Origin: Candidatus Nitromaritima sp. SCGC AAA288-L16
GTDB lineage: Bacteria; Nitrospinota; Nitrospinia; Nitrospinales; VA-1
NCBI GenBank assembly: GCA_000372225.1
Contig: AQTY01000013.1
Location: 1 to 50,846 of the forward strand
Length of the DNA: 50,846 nucleotides
Reading direction: 5' to 3'
The translations under genes and the position numbers were made by a program. The notes below the pieces were generated by a model. It saw nothing but the letters and a program-made list of their open reading frames with translations. It did not search any database and was not told the DNA's origin. Below, one piece after another: positions 26,271-35,225 of this stretch (positions are counted from its first letter, which is position 1; each line of letters begins with the position of its first letter).

Positions 26271-27293
26271 TTAAAATAACTTTTCCTGCTGGCTTTGTTT
26301 TGGTGGTGTGATGCCAAAGTGTTGATAGGCGATTTCAGTTGCGATTCGTCCTCGTGGAGTTCGCTGAATAAATCCGGATTGCATAAGGTAAGGCTCTAAC
26401 ACGTCTTCGATTGTATCTCTTTCTTCGCTGATAGAAGCGGCAAGGCTTTCGACTCCGACTGGCCCACCCTTAAATTTTTCAATGATGGTCAATATTAGCT
26501 TGTGATCCATTTTGTCGAGTCCAAGGTGATCCACTTCCATCATCCCCAAAGATTTTTTGGCCACATCTTTTGTGATAATGCCTTCAGCTTTAACCTGTGC
26601 GTAATCACGAACACGTCTGAGTAGTCGATTGGCAATACGGGGAGTGCCCCGAGAACGACGTGCAATTTCTCCTGCGCCATCAGAATGAGTTTCAATTTTC
26701 AGGATTGAAGCTGAGCGCGCGATGATTGTTTTGAGTTCTTCTGGGCTGTAATAGTCCAAACGGTGTACGACGCCGAACCGGTCTCTTAGTGGAGAAGTAA
26801 GTAGCCCCGCTCTGGTTGTCGCCCCCACTAGAGTAAAAGGAGGAAGTTCTAATTTTATTGACCGCGCGCTCGGACCTTGCCCGATCATGATATCTAGATT
26901 GTAGTCTTCCATTGCTGAGTACAATATTTCCTCAATGACATTAGATAAACGATGGATTTCATCTATGAAAAGGATGTCTCCTTTTTTTAGATTAGTTAAG
27001 ATAGCAGCCAAGTCACCAGATTTTTCAATAACTGGGCCTGAAGTACTTTTTATATTTGCTTCCATTTCTGAAGCAATTATATTTGCTAGTGTAGTTTTTC
27101 CGAGGCCAGGTGGTCCATAAAACAAAACGTGGTCTAATGCGTCACCTCGCATACGTGCGGCCTCAATAAAAATTTCTAAGTTTCGCTTTGTTTTGTCTTG
27201 TCCAATGTAGTCTTGGAATTTATTTGGTCTCAGTGTTGCTTCGAATAGGACCTCGTCGCTGTCGACCTCGGTGTTTGTAATAGAATCATTCAT
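26271..27293 (-). CDS. ruvB: Holliday junction branch migration ATPase RuvB
   Basis: 340 residues, standard length. Walker A GPPGLGKT (60-67), Walker B DEIH (111-114), the sensor region GATTRAGLL and the C-terminal winged helix ending near PRGRIATEIAYQHFG. It drives branch migration with RuvA. Last gene of yebC-ruvC-ruvA-ruvB, 43 bp after ruvA. Confidence 0.97.
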   Translation of the reverse strand: MNDSITNTEVDSDEVLFEATLRPNKFQDYIGQDKTKRNLEIFIEAARMRGDALDHVLFYGPPGLGKTTLANIIASEMEANIKSTSGPVIEKSGDLAAILTNLKKGDILFIDEIHRLSNVIEEILYSAMEDYNLDIMIGQGPSARSIKLELPPFTLVGATTRAGLLTSPLRDRFGVVHRLDYYSPEELKTIIARSASILKIETHSDGAGEIARRSRGTPRIANRLLRRVRDYAQVKAEGIITKDVAKKSLGMMEVDHLGLDKMDHKLILTIIEKFKGGPVGVESLAASISEERDTIEDVLEPYLMQSGFIQRTPRGRIATEIAYQHFGITPPKQSQQEKLF

Positions 27294-27336
27294 TGGGCTA
27301 ACTTTAAAGTAGGTGCTAAATACTTGTGATTAATAA

Positions 27337-27933
27337 TCAAGATAGCATGTTTAAACTTTTCTTGATTAAGCCTTCTATTGAGTTCTCTGTTTCTTCTTCT
27401 GCGCACACTTTTTTTAATGTCTGTTCCGCTTGGCTTTTTTTGTACCCAAGGTTAACCAGTGCTGAAAGAGCATCATCAAATAGCCCGTTCTGTGGAATAG
27501 AACCTTTTGTTGGTGCGAACTCGAGAGAGAGTCCTTCTATTTTGTTACGCATTTCAAGTATGAGGCGTTCCGCTGTTTTTCGACCAATTCCAGGGATCGT
27601 GCTAAGTTTTCCAATGTCGTTAGAGTCTATAGTGCTAAATAACTCAGCAGGAGACATGCCTGATAAAATTGTTAACGCGAGTTTAGGACCTACCTTGTTA
27701 ATGGTGATAAGTTTTTCGAAGATTCTTTTTTCATCTACGGTGTAAAACCCGAATAATTTAAGCGATTCTTCACGCATATGAGTGTGTATGTTTAGAAAAA
27801 CCTCGTTCCCCAATTCCGGCAAGACATAAAATGTGGATAGTGGGACAAAAACCTGGTAGCCGACACCGTTAACATCAATGGCGATTCCAACGGGAGATTT
27901 ATTGGTGAGTTTGCCTTTAAGGTGCGCGATCAT
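27337..27933 (-). CDS. ruvA: Holliday junction DNA-binding protein RuvA
   Basis: 198 residues. N-terminal OB domain (MIAHLKGKL...GYQVFVPLS), helix-hairpin-helix motifs (INKVGPKLALTIL and IPGIGRKTAERLI) and a C-terminal RuvB-contacting domain (ALVNLGYKKSQAEQTL). Its start overlaps the ruvC stop by four bases (ATGA), so translation is coupled. Confidence 0.97.
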   Translation of the reverse strand: MIAHLKGKLTNKSPVGIAIDVNGVGYQVFVPLSTFYVLPELGNEVFLNIHTHMREESLKLFGFYTVDEKRIFEKLITINKVGPKLALTILSGMSPAELFSTIDSNDIGKLSTIPGIGRKTAERLILEMRNKIEGLSLEFAPTKGSIPQNGLFDDALSALVNLGYKKSQAEQTLKKVCAEEETENSIEGLIKKSLNMLS

Positions 27934-28430
27934 CTTTTTTCGGTTCTGAACTTTGAGTTCGCTGCGGTTGAGTGAATGTGGCAGATGGCGACAGCAAGTG
28001 CATCCGACGCATCAAATGGTTCTGGTTTTTCCTTGAGCTTTAAAATAGCCGTAACCATATCTTGTACTTGTTGTTTCTCAGCTCGACCATATCCGACTAC
28101 AGACTGCTTGACTTCTAGCGGGCTATATTCAGCAACTGGTTTACCTTCATTAACTGCGGATAATATGGCGATGCCTCGGGTTTGCCCAAGCTTTAAAGCT
28201 GACTTGACATTAGTCGCAAAGAACATATCTTCTATCGCAACTTCATCAGGATTGAAGTTTTGGATGATCGTGACTAGTTCATCATATATAAACTTTAGTC
28301 TTTTGGGAAAGGATTGGCGTGCTTTGCTTTTAATGCTTCCCCAATAGATCACCTTGAGTTCGTTATTAATTTCCTCAATGACTCCGCAGCCGGTACAGTT
28401 GCTGCCGGGATCGATGCCCATCACGCGCAT
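27930..28430 (-). CDS. ruvC: Holliday junction resolvase RuvC
   Basis: 166 residues. Catalytic carboxylates are visible: Asp7 in GIDPG, Glu67 in AIED, and Asp140/Asp143 in DASDALAVAICH. It cuts Holliday junctions held by RuvAB. About 210 bp separate it from yebC upstream. Confidence 0.97.
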   Translation of the reverse strand: MRVMGIDPGSNCTGCGVIEEINNELKVIYWGSIKSKARQSFPKRLKFIYDELVTIIQNFNPDEVAIEDMFFATNVKSALKLGQTRGIAILSAVNEGKPVAEYSPLEVKQSVVGYGRAEKQQVQDMVTAILKLKEKPEPFDASDALAVAICHIHSTAANSKFRTEKR

Positions 28431-28643
28431 AGTTTAAAAAAGTTTAATGTTTTAGGGAATTACACATACTCCCTTTAGGGAAGATGATAAGGAGATATCA
28501 TGTAAAGTACTGCGACATTTTTCACTCGAGTTTTTCCGTAGTGAGTAAGAAAGTCCTGAATGTTAAAGTACACTCGTTATTTGTAATCAAGAAGGACCCT
28601 TGCTGAATACGAACAAAGACTACCTTTTTTTGAGTTAGGGGTT

Positions 28644-29390
28644 TTACTCGATTGTGGCCATTATCTCATCTGTAATCTCAAAATTTGAGTAGACCTTTTG
28701 GATATCATCGTGGTCTTCCAGTGTGTCCATCAATCGGAGTAGTGACTTGCAGTTTTTTTCTTCTACATTAACCGTATTTTGTGGAATGCGGGTTAGCTCG
28801 GATGATTGAACTTTAATGCCAGCATCTTCAATGGCCTTGCGTACGGGTTCGAAACTTTCTACGGATGTAGTTATTTCGTAATAGTTGTCAACAGTTTGCA
28901 TATCGTCTGCACCTGCATCGATAGCTAGCTCTAACAGTTCTTCCTCGCCTTTTTCGGATATTTTTATGATAATTAATCCTTTTTGCTCAAAAATCCAAGC
29001 AACACAACCATTTTCCCCCATATTCCCGCCATTTTTACCTAGAGTGGCGCGTAGCTCACCGACTGTTCTATTTTTATTGTCAGTCATCACTTCCATGAAA
29101 ATGGCCACACCTCCTGGGCCATAACCTTCATAAGAAGTTTCTTCATACTGAACACCTTCCAGTTCTCCAGTCCCTTTTTTAATAGCACGGGTTACATTCT
29201 CTTGAGGCATATTAACTTCTTTGGCTTTTTGTACAGCTAGCCTCAACCTTGGATTCCCGTCTATATCACCTCCTCTGATACGCGCCGCCACAGTTATTTC
29301 CTTAATCACTTTAGTGAAAATTTTTCCACGTTTAGCGTCGGCGGCCCCTTTTTTATGCTTTATTGTTGACCACTTTGAATGTCCAGACAT
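28644..29390 (-). CDS. yebC: YebC/PmpR-family (TACO1) protein
   Basis: 248 residues, standard length, beginning MSGHSKWSTIKHKKGAADAK. The family was long annotated as transcriptional regulator; recent work links many members to ribosome rescue or translation of difficult sequences. It occupies the usual place upstream of ruvC and is divergent from the iron-sulfur/flavoprotein pair. Confidence 0.95.
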   Translation of the reverse strand: MSGHSKWSTIKHKKGAADAKRGKIFTKVIKEITVAARIRGGDIDGNPRLRLAVQKAKEVNMPQENVTRAIKKGTGELEGVQYEETSYEGYGPGGVAIFMEVMTDNKNRTVGELRATLGKNGGNMGENGCVAWIFEQKGLIIIKISEKGEEELLELAIDAGADDMQTVDNYYEITTSVESFEPVRKAIEDAGIKVQSSELTRIPQNTVNVEEKNCKSLLRLMDTLEDHDDIQKVYSNFEITDEIMATIE

Positions 29391-29515
29391 AGATCCAGAA
29401 TCTAAAGGATTAAATCATTTTAAAAACAATTTTACTCGAAGATCAATCTAGCATGGACAGGTAAAAGAGGCAATCGGGATTGAAAATTATTCATGGTTGA
29501 TTGATAATTGTTTTC

Positions 29516-30178
29516 ATGAAGACAGTAGAAATAAAAGTAGCAGGCAAAGCAATTCAGGCTAGAGCTGGCGAGACAGTGATTCATGCGCTTTGGAATGCCG
29601 GAATGGCAGAGCTAATTGAAACGGGTTGTATCGGGGGCGTCTGCGGTGCTTGCACTATAACCGTTCGGTTTTCTGGGGGGCAGATGAGAAGAACTGATCT
29701 GGCCTGTATGTGTCCAGTGGAGGAAGGGATGGAAATTTCCCCATGCCCAGTAGATTCGGCTTTGACCGTGGCACCCGAACCAAACCCAACTGGAGAAAAG
29801 TTACGCGCAGCTTATCCAAAACTTGACCGGTGTACTAAATGCGGGGGCTGTACGACAGCTTGCCCGATGTCCATACCGGTGATGGATTCGGTTCTCAGGA
29901 TGAGGTCTGGCGAGCTCGACAAAGTAGCAGAGGATTTTACTACGTGCATTCATTGTGGTCTATGTAGATTTGTTTGTGAGGATGGAGTTCAGCCGCACAT
30001 GATGGGGATGTGGGTGCGTCGTTCGATTGGGTCTTCCATGGAACAAGATAACGATAAAATTTTAGAACAAGAGTCGCAACAGGCTGAGCTGGAGTGGGAG
30101 TACCTTTTAGGTGGCGACTCGACTGATAAGATGAATCATGCTCGCCAGTTTAGAAAAAGCGGAAAGATTGAAGCGTGA
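29516..30178 (+). CDS. Fumarate reductase/succinate dehydrogenase-like iron-sulfur subunit
   Basis: 220 residues from the ATG at 29516. An N-terminal 2Fe-2S ferredoxin domain has C38-x4-C43-x2-C46 and C64. The C-terminal half has two CxxCxxCxxxC clusters (106-116 and 144-154), so the cofactor set looks like 2Fe-2S plus two 4Fe-4S rather than the 2Fe-2S/4Fe-4S/3Fe-4S of typical SdhB. It overlaps the flavoprotein gene (TGATG), making a two-subunit soluble enzyme. No heme b or membrane anchor gene follows. Resembles TfrB/FrdB-type subunits. Confidence 0.75.
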   Translation: MKTVEIKVAGKAIQARAGETVIHALWNAGMAELIETGCIGGVCGACTITVRFSGGQMRRTDLACMCPVEEGMEISPCPVDSALTVAPEPNPTGEKLRAAYPKLDRCTKCGGCTTACPMSIPVMDSVLRMRSGELDKVAEDFTTCIHCGLCRFVCEDGVQPHMMGMWVRRSIGSSMEQDNDKILEQESQQAELEWEYLLGGDSTDKMNHARQFRKSGKIEA

Positions 30179-31851
30179 TGGAATGGGCTAAAGATTCACT
30201 CAGCAAATTAGAGGCTACTCGCGAGGTGAGACTGTCCTCAGAACCTCCTGAATTTGATACATACGAGGCCGAAAAACTTCTTAATGAATATCATCCTGAT
30301 TATTTTGGGATGCAACGTAATGTTCGGGTAGGACCCAATGCGGATAATGGAAAATTTCCTCACGAACTAGCGGACCTTTTAGAATCGGACAGCCAACTTC
30401 CGTTTGATTTTGACCCAACGGTAGATATTGAAACCGATGTGCTCATTCTTGGAGGAGGTGGTGCAGGTGCCTCGGCTGCACTTGCTTTAGAGGGATCAGG
30501 ACTTACCGTTCACCTTGCAACAAAGTTACGGCTAGGTGATTCCAATACCATTCTGGCTGAAGGTGGAATTCAGGCGTCACTGGGAGTTGATGACTCACCG
30601 CGCAGGCATTTTGCTGATGCTTATGTTGGCGGACATGGGAATAATGACCCGGACCTTCTAAGAGTATTATGTGAAAATAGTGCAGATACGATTCGTTGGC
30701 TGGGGCAATTAGGTTGCATATTGGATACTAACGAAGATGGGACTTTCCAGTTGCGTCCTGGCGGCGGGACTTCTTTGCCTCGTGTGCTTGCTTGTAAAGA
30801 TTATACCGGGCTTGAAATTATGCGCGTTTTGAAGGACGCCGTTTTGTTGAGTAGTACGAAAACTTTACAGAACCATGCAGCCCTAGAACTTCTTGATGAT
30901 GGAGGTGGGCAAGTTTCCGGGGCGGTGCTGTGGGATCGTAGTCGGGGGAACCTTGTTACCGTATCAGCAAGGGCTGTGATCATTGCTACTGGGGGAAGTG
31001 GTCAATTGCGCTTTCAGGAGTTTCCTACTAGTAACCACCTCGGAGCAGTAGGTGACGGTTTGATTCTCGCTTATCGGCAAGGTTGTAAATTGGTTGATTC
31101 AGATAGCCATCAGTATCACCCTTCAGGAACCGCCTACCCAGAAGCTCTAGCTGGTCAGCTTGTAACCGAGTCAATTCGTTCCATGGGGGCACAAGTGGTA
31201 AATGCTGAAGGGAGACGGTTTGTTAATGAGATGGCTTTTCGCGATGTTCTTGCAGCAGCCATTATTCGTGAAGTTGCCGAAAAAAGGGGGATACAAACCC
31301 CAACAGATAGAGCTGGGATTTGGTTGGATACCCCGCTCATAGATTTGCAAAACGGTGAAGGAGTTTTGCGGCGCAAGTTCCCAGGAATTATTCACAGGTT
31401 TGAGCGTTATAATATAAATCCAGCCAAACAACCTATTCTTATTTACCCTACTTTGCATTATCAAAACGGAGGAATTCAGATAGATAGGGATGGTCGCACC
31501 GAAGTTAGGGGGTTGTGGGCTGCTGGTGAAGTAACAGGTGGGATTCATGGAACTAATCGGCTTATGGGAAATTCACTGCTAGATATAACTGTATTTGGAC
31601 GTCGGGCAGCAATGTCAATTCAAAGTGATTTACCTGAAAGGCGACCGGTTACCCTTACTAGTTTGAAGGGGTATAGAGAGACTTTGCAAAGTATTTCTAG
31701 TCAATCACGGTTATTGTCACCACAGCTGTTTCCCACCAAAGCCGGAATGAAAATTGCCTTTGAAAGAAAAACGGCCATGAAACAGCCCAATGAAGGGTTA
31801 GGGGTAACCGACCAACCTTCCTTCGAACCTCCAGACCCATTTGCAAAGTAA
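30178..31851 (+). CDS. Fumarate reductase/succinate dehydrogenase-like flavoprotein subunit
   Basis: 557 residues. The first about 85 residues (with FGMQRNVRVG and KFPHELADLLES) are an extension not found in standard SdhA or NadB. The FAD site follows (LILGGGGAGASAAL). The segment that carries the FAD-linking His in SdhA reads SNTILAEGGIQAS here, so FAD is probably non-covalent, as in L-aspartate oxidase and soluble fumarate reductases. Later motifs: ATGGSGQL, DSHQYHPSG and GTNRLMGNSLLD (active-site Arg region). It probably interconverts fumarate and succinate or a related dicarboxylate; a NadB-like activity is an alternative. Confidence 0.75.
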   Translation: MEWAKDSLSKLEATREVRLSSEPPEFDTYEAEKLLNEYHPDYFGMQRNVRVGPNADNGKFPHELADLLESDSQLPFDFDPTVDIETDVLILGGGGAGASAALALEGSGLTVHLATKLRLGDSNTILAEGGIQASLGVDDSPRRHFADAYVGGHGNNDPDLLRVLCENSADTIRWLGQLGCILDTNEDGTFQLRPGGGTSLPRVLACKDYTGLEIMRVLKDAVLLSSTKTLQNHAALELLDDGGGQVSGAVLWDRSRGNLVTVSARAVIIATGGSGQLRFQEFPTSNHLGAVGDGLILAYRQGCKLVDSDSHQYHPSGTAYPEALAGQLVTESIRSMGAQVVNAEGRRFVNEMAFRDVLAAAIIREVAEKRGIQTPTDRAGIWLDTPLIDLQNGEGVLRRKFPGIIHRFERYNINPAKQPILIYPTLHYQNGGIQIDRDGRTEVRGLWAAGEVTGGIHGTNRLMGNSLLDITVFGRRAAMSIQSDLPERRPVTLTSLKGYRETLQSISSQSRLLSPQLFPTKAGMKIAFERKTAMKQPNEGLGVTDQPSFEPPDPFAK

Positions 31852-31864
31852 TTAACCTGTCATC

Positions 31865-32428
31865 ATGATTGATATTATTTCCATTTACTGGATCAAGATA
31901 CTTGCTACCTTGGTAGTTCTCCTCGCTTTAATTATCCTGTTTCTTCGTAGTGGCTATGAAAATTCGAATATTCCTGGGAAGGAATTAGTTAAAAGAGAAC
32001 TGGATCGACTGGACGACAATTACGTAGTGTTTTGTAATGTGATCATTCACTTAGAAAGAGGAATGTCACACATTCCTTATGTAGTGGTTTCTCCCTATGG
32101 TATTTTTGTTGTGGCCTGTTGTTACCATGCTGGAAAAATTTCTGGACAAAAAAATGTCCGAGAATGGAAGGTAAGAGAGAGGGGAGTTGACGAGACAATA
32201 CTTAATCCCCTTTGGGAAAATCGTAAATATATTAACGCCCTAGAAAGAAAACTCAACCAGTCGCTACCTCTTATTCCGGTTGTTGTCTTTACCCATGCCA
32301 ATCTCGTTGATGATTTTGGGCCGACAGCGGTAGGTGTAGGTCGATTGCAGAAATTTTTCGCAGAACATACCAAGGTGTTGATGGGGCAGGTTGATCAAAA
32401 GTCAGTTATCGCTATTTTAAAAGAGTGA
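31865..32428 (+). CDS. Membrane-anchored NERD-domain-like protein, nuclease site apparently lost
   Basis: 187 residues: one N-terminal membrane helix (about 9-28), then a NERD-type fold (VVVSPYGIFVVACCYHAGKISGQ, positions about 74-97 in two halves; NPLWENRKYINALERKL; VVVFTHANL). In active NERD proteins the core reads roughly IDHVVV...GIFVIEtK; here ID is IP and the E-x-K triad is ACC. I infer a non-catalytic relative. It lies 13 bp after the flavoprotein gene and may be cotranscribed. Confidence 0.65.
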   Translation: MIDIISIYWIKILATLVVLLALIILFLRSGYENSNIPGKELVKRELDRLDDNYVVFCNVIIHLERGMSHIPYVVVSPYGIFVVACCYHAGKISGQKNVREWKVRERGVDETILNPLWENRKYINALERKLNQSLPLIPVVVFTHANLVDDFGPTAVGVGRLQKFFAEHTKVLMGQVDQKSVIAILKE

Positions 32429-32503
32429 GGCTATACTGGGAAAAGTGTTCCACCCCCTTATTATATTACAAGTGATAGTGGTGTTAAGGTCTGAGGCAAC
32501 AAA

Positions 32504-32519
32504 TGGATTAGCTAATCCA
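32504..32519. repeat. Perfect 16-bp palindrome upstream of the exported unknown gene
   Basis: TGGATTAGCTAATCCA reads the same on both strands. It lies 46 bp before the start at 32565, where an operator would be expected. No matching second copy was noticed. Confidence 0.4.
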
Positions 32520-32564
32520 GACGACTAATGTTTTACAAAATGATGAAAGGTGAATATTTAAAAT

Positions 32565-33110
32565 ATGAGTAAAATAGTTTCTTTGGCGGTGTTGTTTCTA
32601 TTGAGTTTTACCCTGGTTTCATTGCCAGCGTTCGCAGAATCAGGAGTCTATAAGCCGAATTGCGATATAAGTAAAACGACAGTTTGTACGATAGAACTAT
32701 GGTTGGCGCATAAGCATAAAAAGAAAAACCGTGAGCTTCGAAAATTTTTAAAATCCAAACAACTCAAAGTACTACGACATACCATCCAGTATTGGAAGCC
32801 CAAAGGTGGTCATCCACCCACGAATATAGCGATTGGAAGCATGGTAAGCGCTAGGGATGCTCGTTTGATGATCGACATTGCAATAAAATATAATGATAAA
32901 ATTGACCGTTTAATTCTTCGTCCGTTAAATCCACCCAATTATGTTGCTATTGCTACCTCGGCTTGGGATGAACAATCAGAGGTTTTGATTAACCCGGAAG
33001 ATCTTGAAAAACTTAGGGACCCTAAGCTGAATACCGAACAATTTCAGGCTTTATATGCTGAGTTAACAAATGAAGTCGAAAATGCCAAAAAAAGAGACCC
33101 GTTCTATTGA
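32565..33110 (+). CDS. Exported hypothetical protein
   Basis: 181 residues; signal peptide about 1-24 (AFAES), then a mature part with two Cys close together (CDISKTTVC) that could form a disulfide, a very basic stretch (HKHKKKNRELRKFLKSK) and an alpha/beta region. AAAGGTG lies about 12 bases before the ATG. I do not recognise the family. It stands between the NERD-like gene and yajC, with more than 130 bp on each side. Confidence 0.6.
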   Translation: MSKIVSLAVLFLLSFTLVSLPAFAESGVYKPNCDISKTTVCTIELWLAHKHKKKNRELRKFLKSKQLKVLRHTIQYWKPKGGHPPTNIAIGSMVSARDARLMIDIAIKYNDKIDRLILRPLNPPNYVAIATSAWDEQSEVLINPEDLEKLRDPKLNTEQFQALYAELTNEVENAKKRDPFY

Positions 33111-33328
33111 TTAGAATGCATCAACTTCTTGTTTATCAATTGACAAATTTTCATGGATTTGGTAGAAGCGACCCTTTATATTTGATTCGGTATGGCAAGT
33201 AGAGACTTCCTGATAACCGTTTGTTTTTTTTGAGTAACTGAGAGCAGGGGGCCTTGTTAGGATTCTGGTCTTATTTAAGATAGTTAATTGAATGAAATTA
33301 GATACCATTTTCGATTAGGGGATTAATT

Positions 33329-33655
33329 ATGTTGGACCTTGCATTTGCTATGGCACCACCACCAGAAGCTGCTGGACAGGGGGGAGGGAGCCTGCTTTCT
33401 CTTTTGCCGCCAATGATCATGATGTTTTTGATTTTTTACTTCATCTTGATCAGGCCACAACAGAAGAAACAAAAGGAAACCCGCAAGATGCTTGATGATT
33501 TGAAAGAAGGAGATAACGTGGTTACCTTGAGCGGGATTCATGGGACAGTTAAAAAATTAAAAGACGATATTGTGGTTTTGCAAATAGATAATAGTGTAAG
33601 GATAAAAATTAACCGTGCCTCTATTGGAATTAATAGAGAGTCGAGTAAAAATTAA
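33329..33655 (+). CDS. yajC: Preprotein translocase subunit YajC
   Basis: 108 residues, one membrane helix (about 28-47, ending FYFILIRPQQKKQK) and a small cytoplasmic domain (GDNVVTLSGIHGTV). AGGGG lies seven bases before the ATG. Part of the SecDF-YajC complex; two bases separate it from secD. Confidence 0.95.
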   Translation: MLDLAFAMAPPPEAAGQGGGSLLSLLPPMIMMFLIFYFILIRPQQKKQKETRKMLDDLKEGDNVVTLSGIHGTVKKLKDDIVVLQIDNSVRIKINRASIGINRESSKN

Positions 33656-33657
33656 GA

Positions 33658-35214
33658 ATGTATACAGACCTGAAATGGAAAATTCCTTTGATTCTATTTG
33701 CTATTCTTGGGTCGGCTTATTTGGCATATCCTCTAAAGGATAAGATTGCACTCGGCCTAGATCTTCAAGGTGGGATGCATCTGGTGCTTGAAGTGCAGAC
33801 GGAAAAGGCCGTTGAAGCGAGTCTGGAACGCATCGCAGATGATATTAAGCGTGAAATTGAGGAGGAAGACTACGAGGTAGATAGAGTTCGTGCCGACATT
33901 AAAAATAAAACGGTAACGGTTCTTATGGTTGACGCGATAGACCTCAAACCTGTTGAAGAGATAATGAAAAATCATACTGCCTATCTGCAAAATGAAGGGG
34001 TCGTGAGAGAAGGTCGCGGGTATCTATTTAGGTTGTCTAAAGAAGAAGAAAATAGAATTGAGCAAAACGCAGTAAGCCAAGGCTTAGAAACGATACGCAA
34101 TAGGGTAGATCAGTTTGGTGTTTCCGAGCCGACTATACAAGCGCAAGGAGAAAGGCGTATTCTTGTGCAGCTACCTGGAATTAGAGATGCTGATCGCGCT
34201 ATTAAGCTGATTGGTAAAACTGCTCGACTGGATTTCAAACTTGTTGATGAATCTGTCAGTCCCCAGACCGCGTTGAATGGAGCGATGCCTGAGGGTGATG
34301 AGATTTTATACAAACGTGAAGAGAATGTGGAAACAGGTGAGGTGACTAAGACGCCATTCCTTGTAAAAAAACGAACTGTGCTTACAGGAGAAACTTTGAG
34401 CGGTGCCGAGGTTCGTTACGATAGTGATTTTAATGAACCCTACGTTGCGATCACCTTTAATAGCATAGGTGCTATGATATTTCACGAGGTCACTCGGGCT
34501 AACGTTAAGAAACGTCTTGCAATCGTTTTGGATGATAACATTTACTCTGCTCCAGTGATTCAAGAAGCAATTGCTGGTGGGCGGGCGCAGATTACAGGTC
34601 AGTTCACCACGGAAGAAGCGCGTGACCTGGCAATTGTATTAAGGGCAGGGGCGTTGCCTGCGCCAGTAGTGATCCTTGAGAATAGGACGGTAGGTCCATC
34701 TCTTGGAAAAGATTCTATTGAGCAGGGGGTTCAGTCTATTCTGTTAGGTGGCTTGCTAGTCATCATTTTCATAGCCATTTACTACAAACTTTCTGGTTTG
34801 GTAGCTATTACAGCATTGATGCTAAATCTTGTTTTGTTACTCGGCGCACTGGCTTATTTCGGGGCAGCGCTGACACTTCCTGGTATTGCTGGCATGTTGC
34901 TAACGGTAGGAATGGCTATAGATGCCAATGTTTTAATCTTCGAACGTATCCGAGAGGAAGTACGCGTAGGCAAAACAGTGCGTGCTGCGATTGACGCAGG
35001 GTACGCAAAAGCTTTGAGCACTATTGTGGACGCTAATATAACAACCTTCATCGCAGCTGTTGTTTTGTTTCAGTTTGGTACCGGGCCGATTAAGGGGTTT
35101 GCAATTACTTTATGTATTGGTATTGCAGCTAGTATGTTTACAGCTGTATTTGTTAGCCGGGCGATATTCGATAGTTTCATGAGTAGAAAAAAAGTGGCTA
35201 ATCTAAGCATATAA
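33658..35214 (+). CDS. secD: Protein translocase subunit SecD
   Basis: 518 residues. N-terminal helix, then LGLDLQGGMHL (D1 motif, about 32-42), a large periplasmic part, and the C-terminal five-helix bundle with GMAIDANVLIFERIREE (D4 region). It uses the proton gradient to pull secreted chains out of SecYEG. Middle gene of yajC-secD-secF. Confidence 0.97.
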   Translation: MYTDLKWKIPLILFAILGSAYLAYPLKDKIALGLDLQGGMHLVLEVQTEKAVEASLERIADDIKREIEEEDYEVDRVRADIKNKTVTVLMVDAIDLKPVEEIMKNHTAYLQNEGVVREGRGYLFRLSKEEENRIEQNAVSQGLETIRNRVDQFGVSEPTIQAQGERRILVQLPGIRDADRAIKLIGKTARLDFKLVDESVSPQTALNGAMPEGDEILYKREENVETGEVTKTPFLVKKRTVLTGETLSGAEVRYDSDFNEPYVAITFNSIGAMIFHEVTRANVKKRLAIVLDDNIYSAPVIQEAIAGGRAQITGQFTTEEARDLAIVLRAGALPAPVVILENRTVGPSLGKDSIEQGVQSILLGGLLVIIFIAIYYKLSGLVAITALMLNLVLLLGALAYFGAALTLPGIAGMLLTVGMAIDANVLIFERIREEVRVGKTVRAAIDAGYAKALSTIVDANITTFIAAVVLFQFGTGPIKGFAITLCIGIAASMFTAVFVSRAIFDSFMSRKKVANLSI

Positions 35215-35225
35215 GAAAACTATAT

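Noticed and set aside
27326..27745. 139-codon plus-strand frame opposite ruvA
   Set aside because: RuvA is certain on the other strand and no ribosome site or domain supports this frame.
33111..33308. 65-codon minus-strand frame between the exported protein and yajC
   Set aside because: No ribosome site, no recognisable composition, and it fills an intergenic gap exactly.
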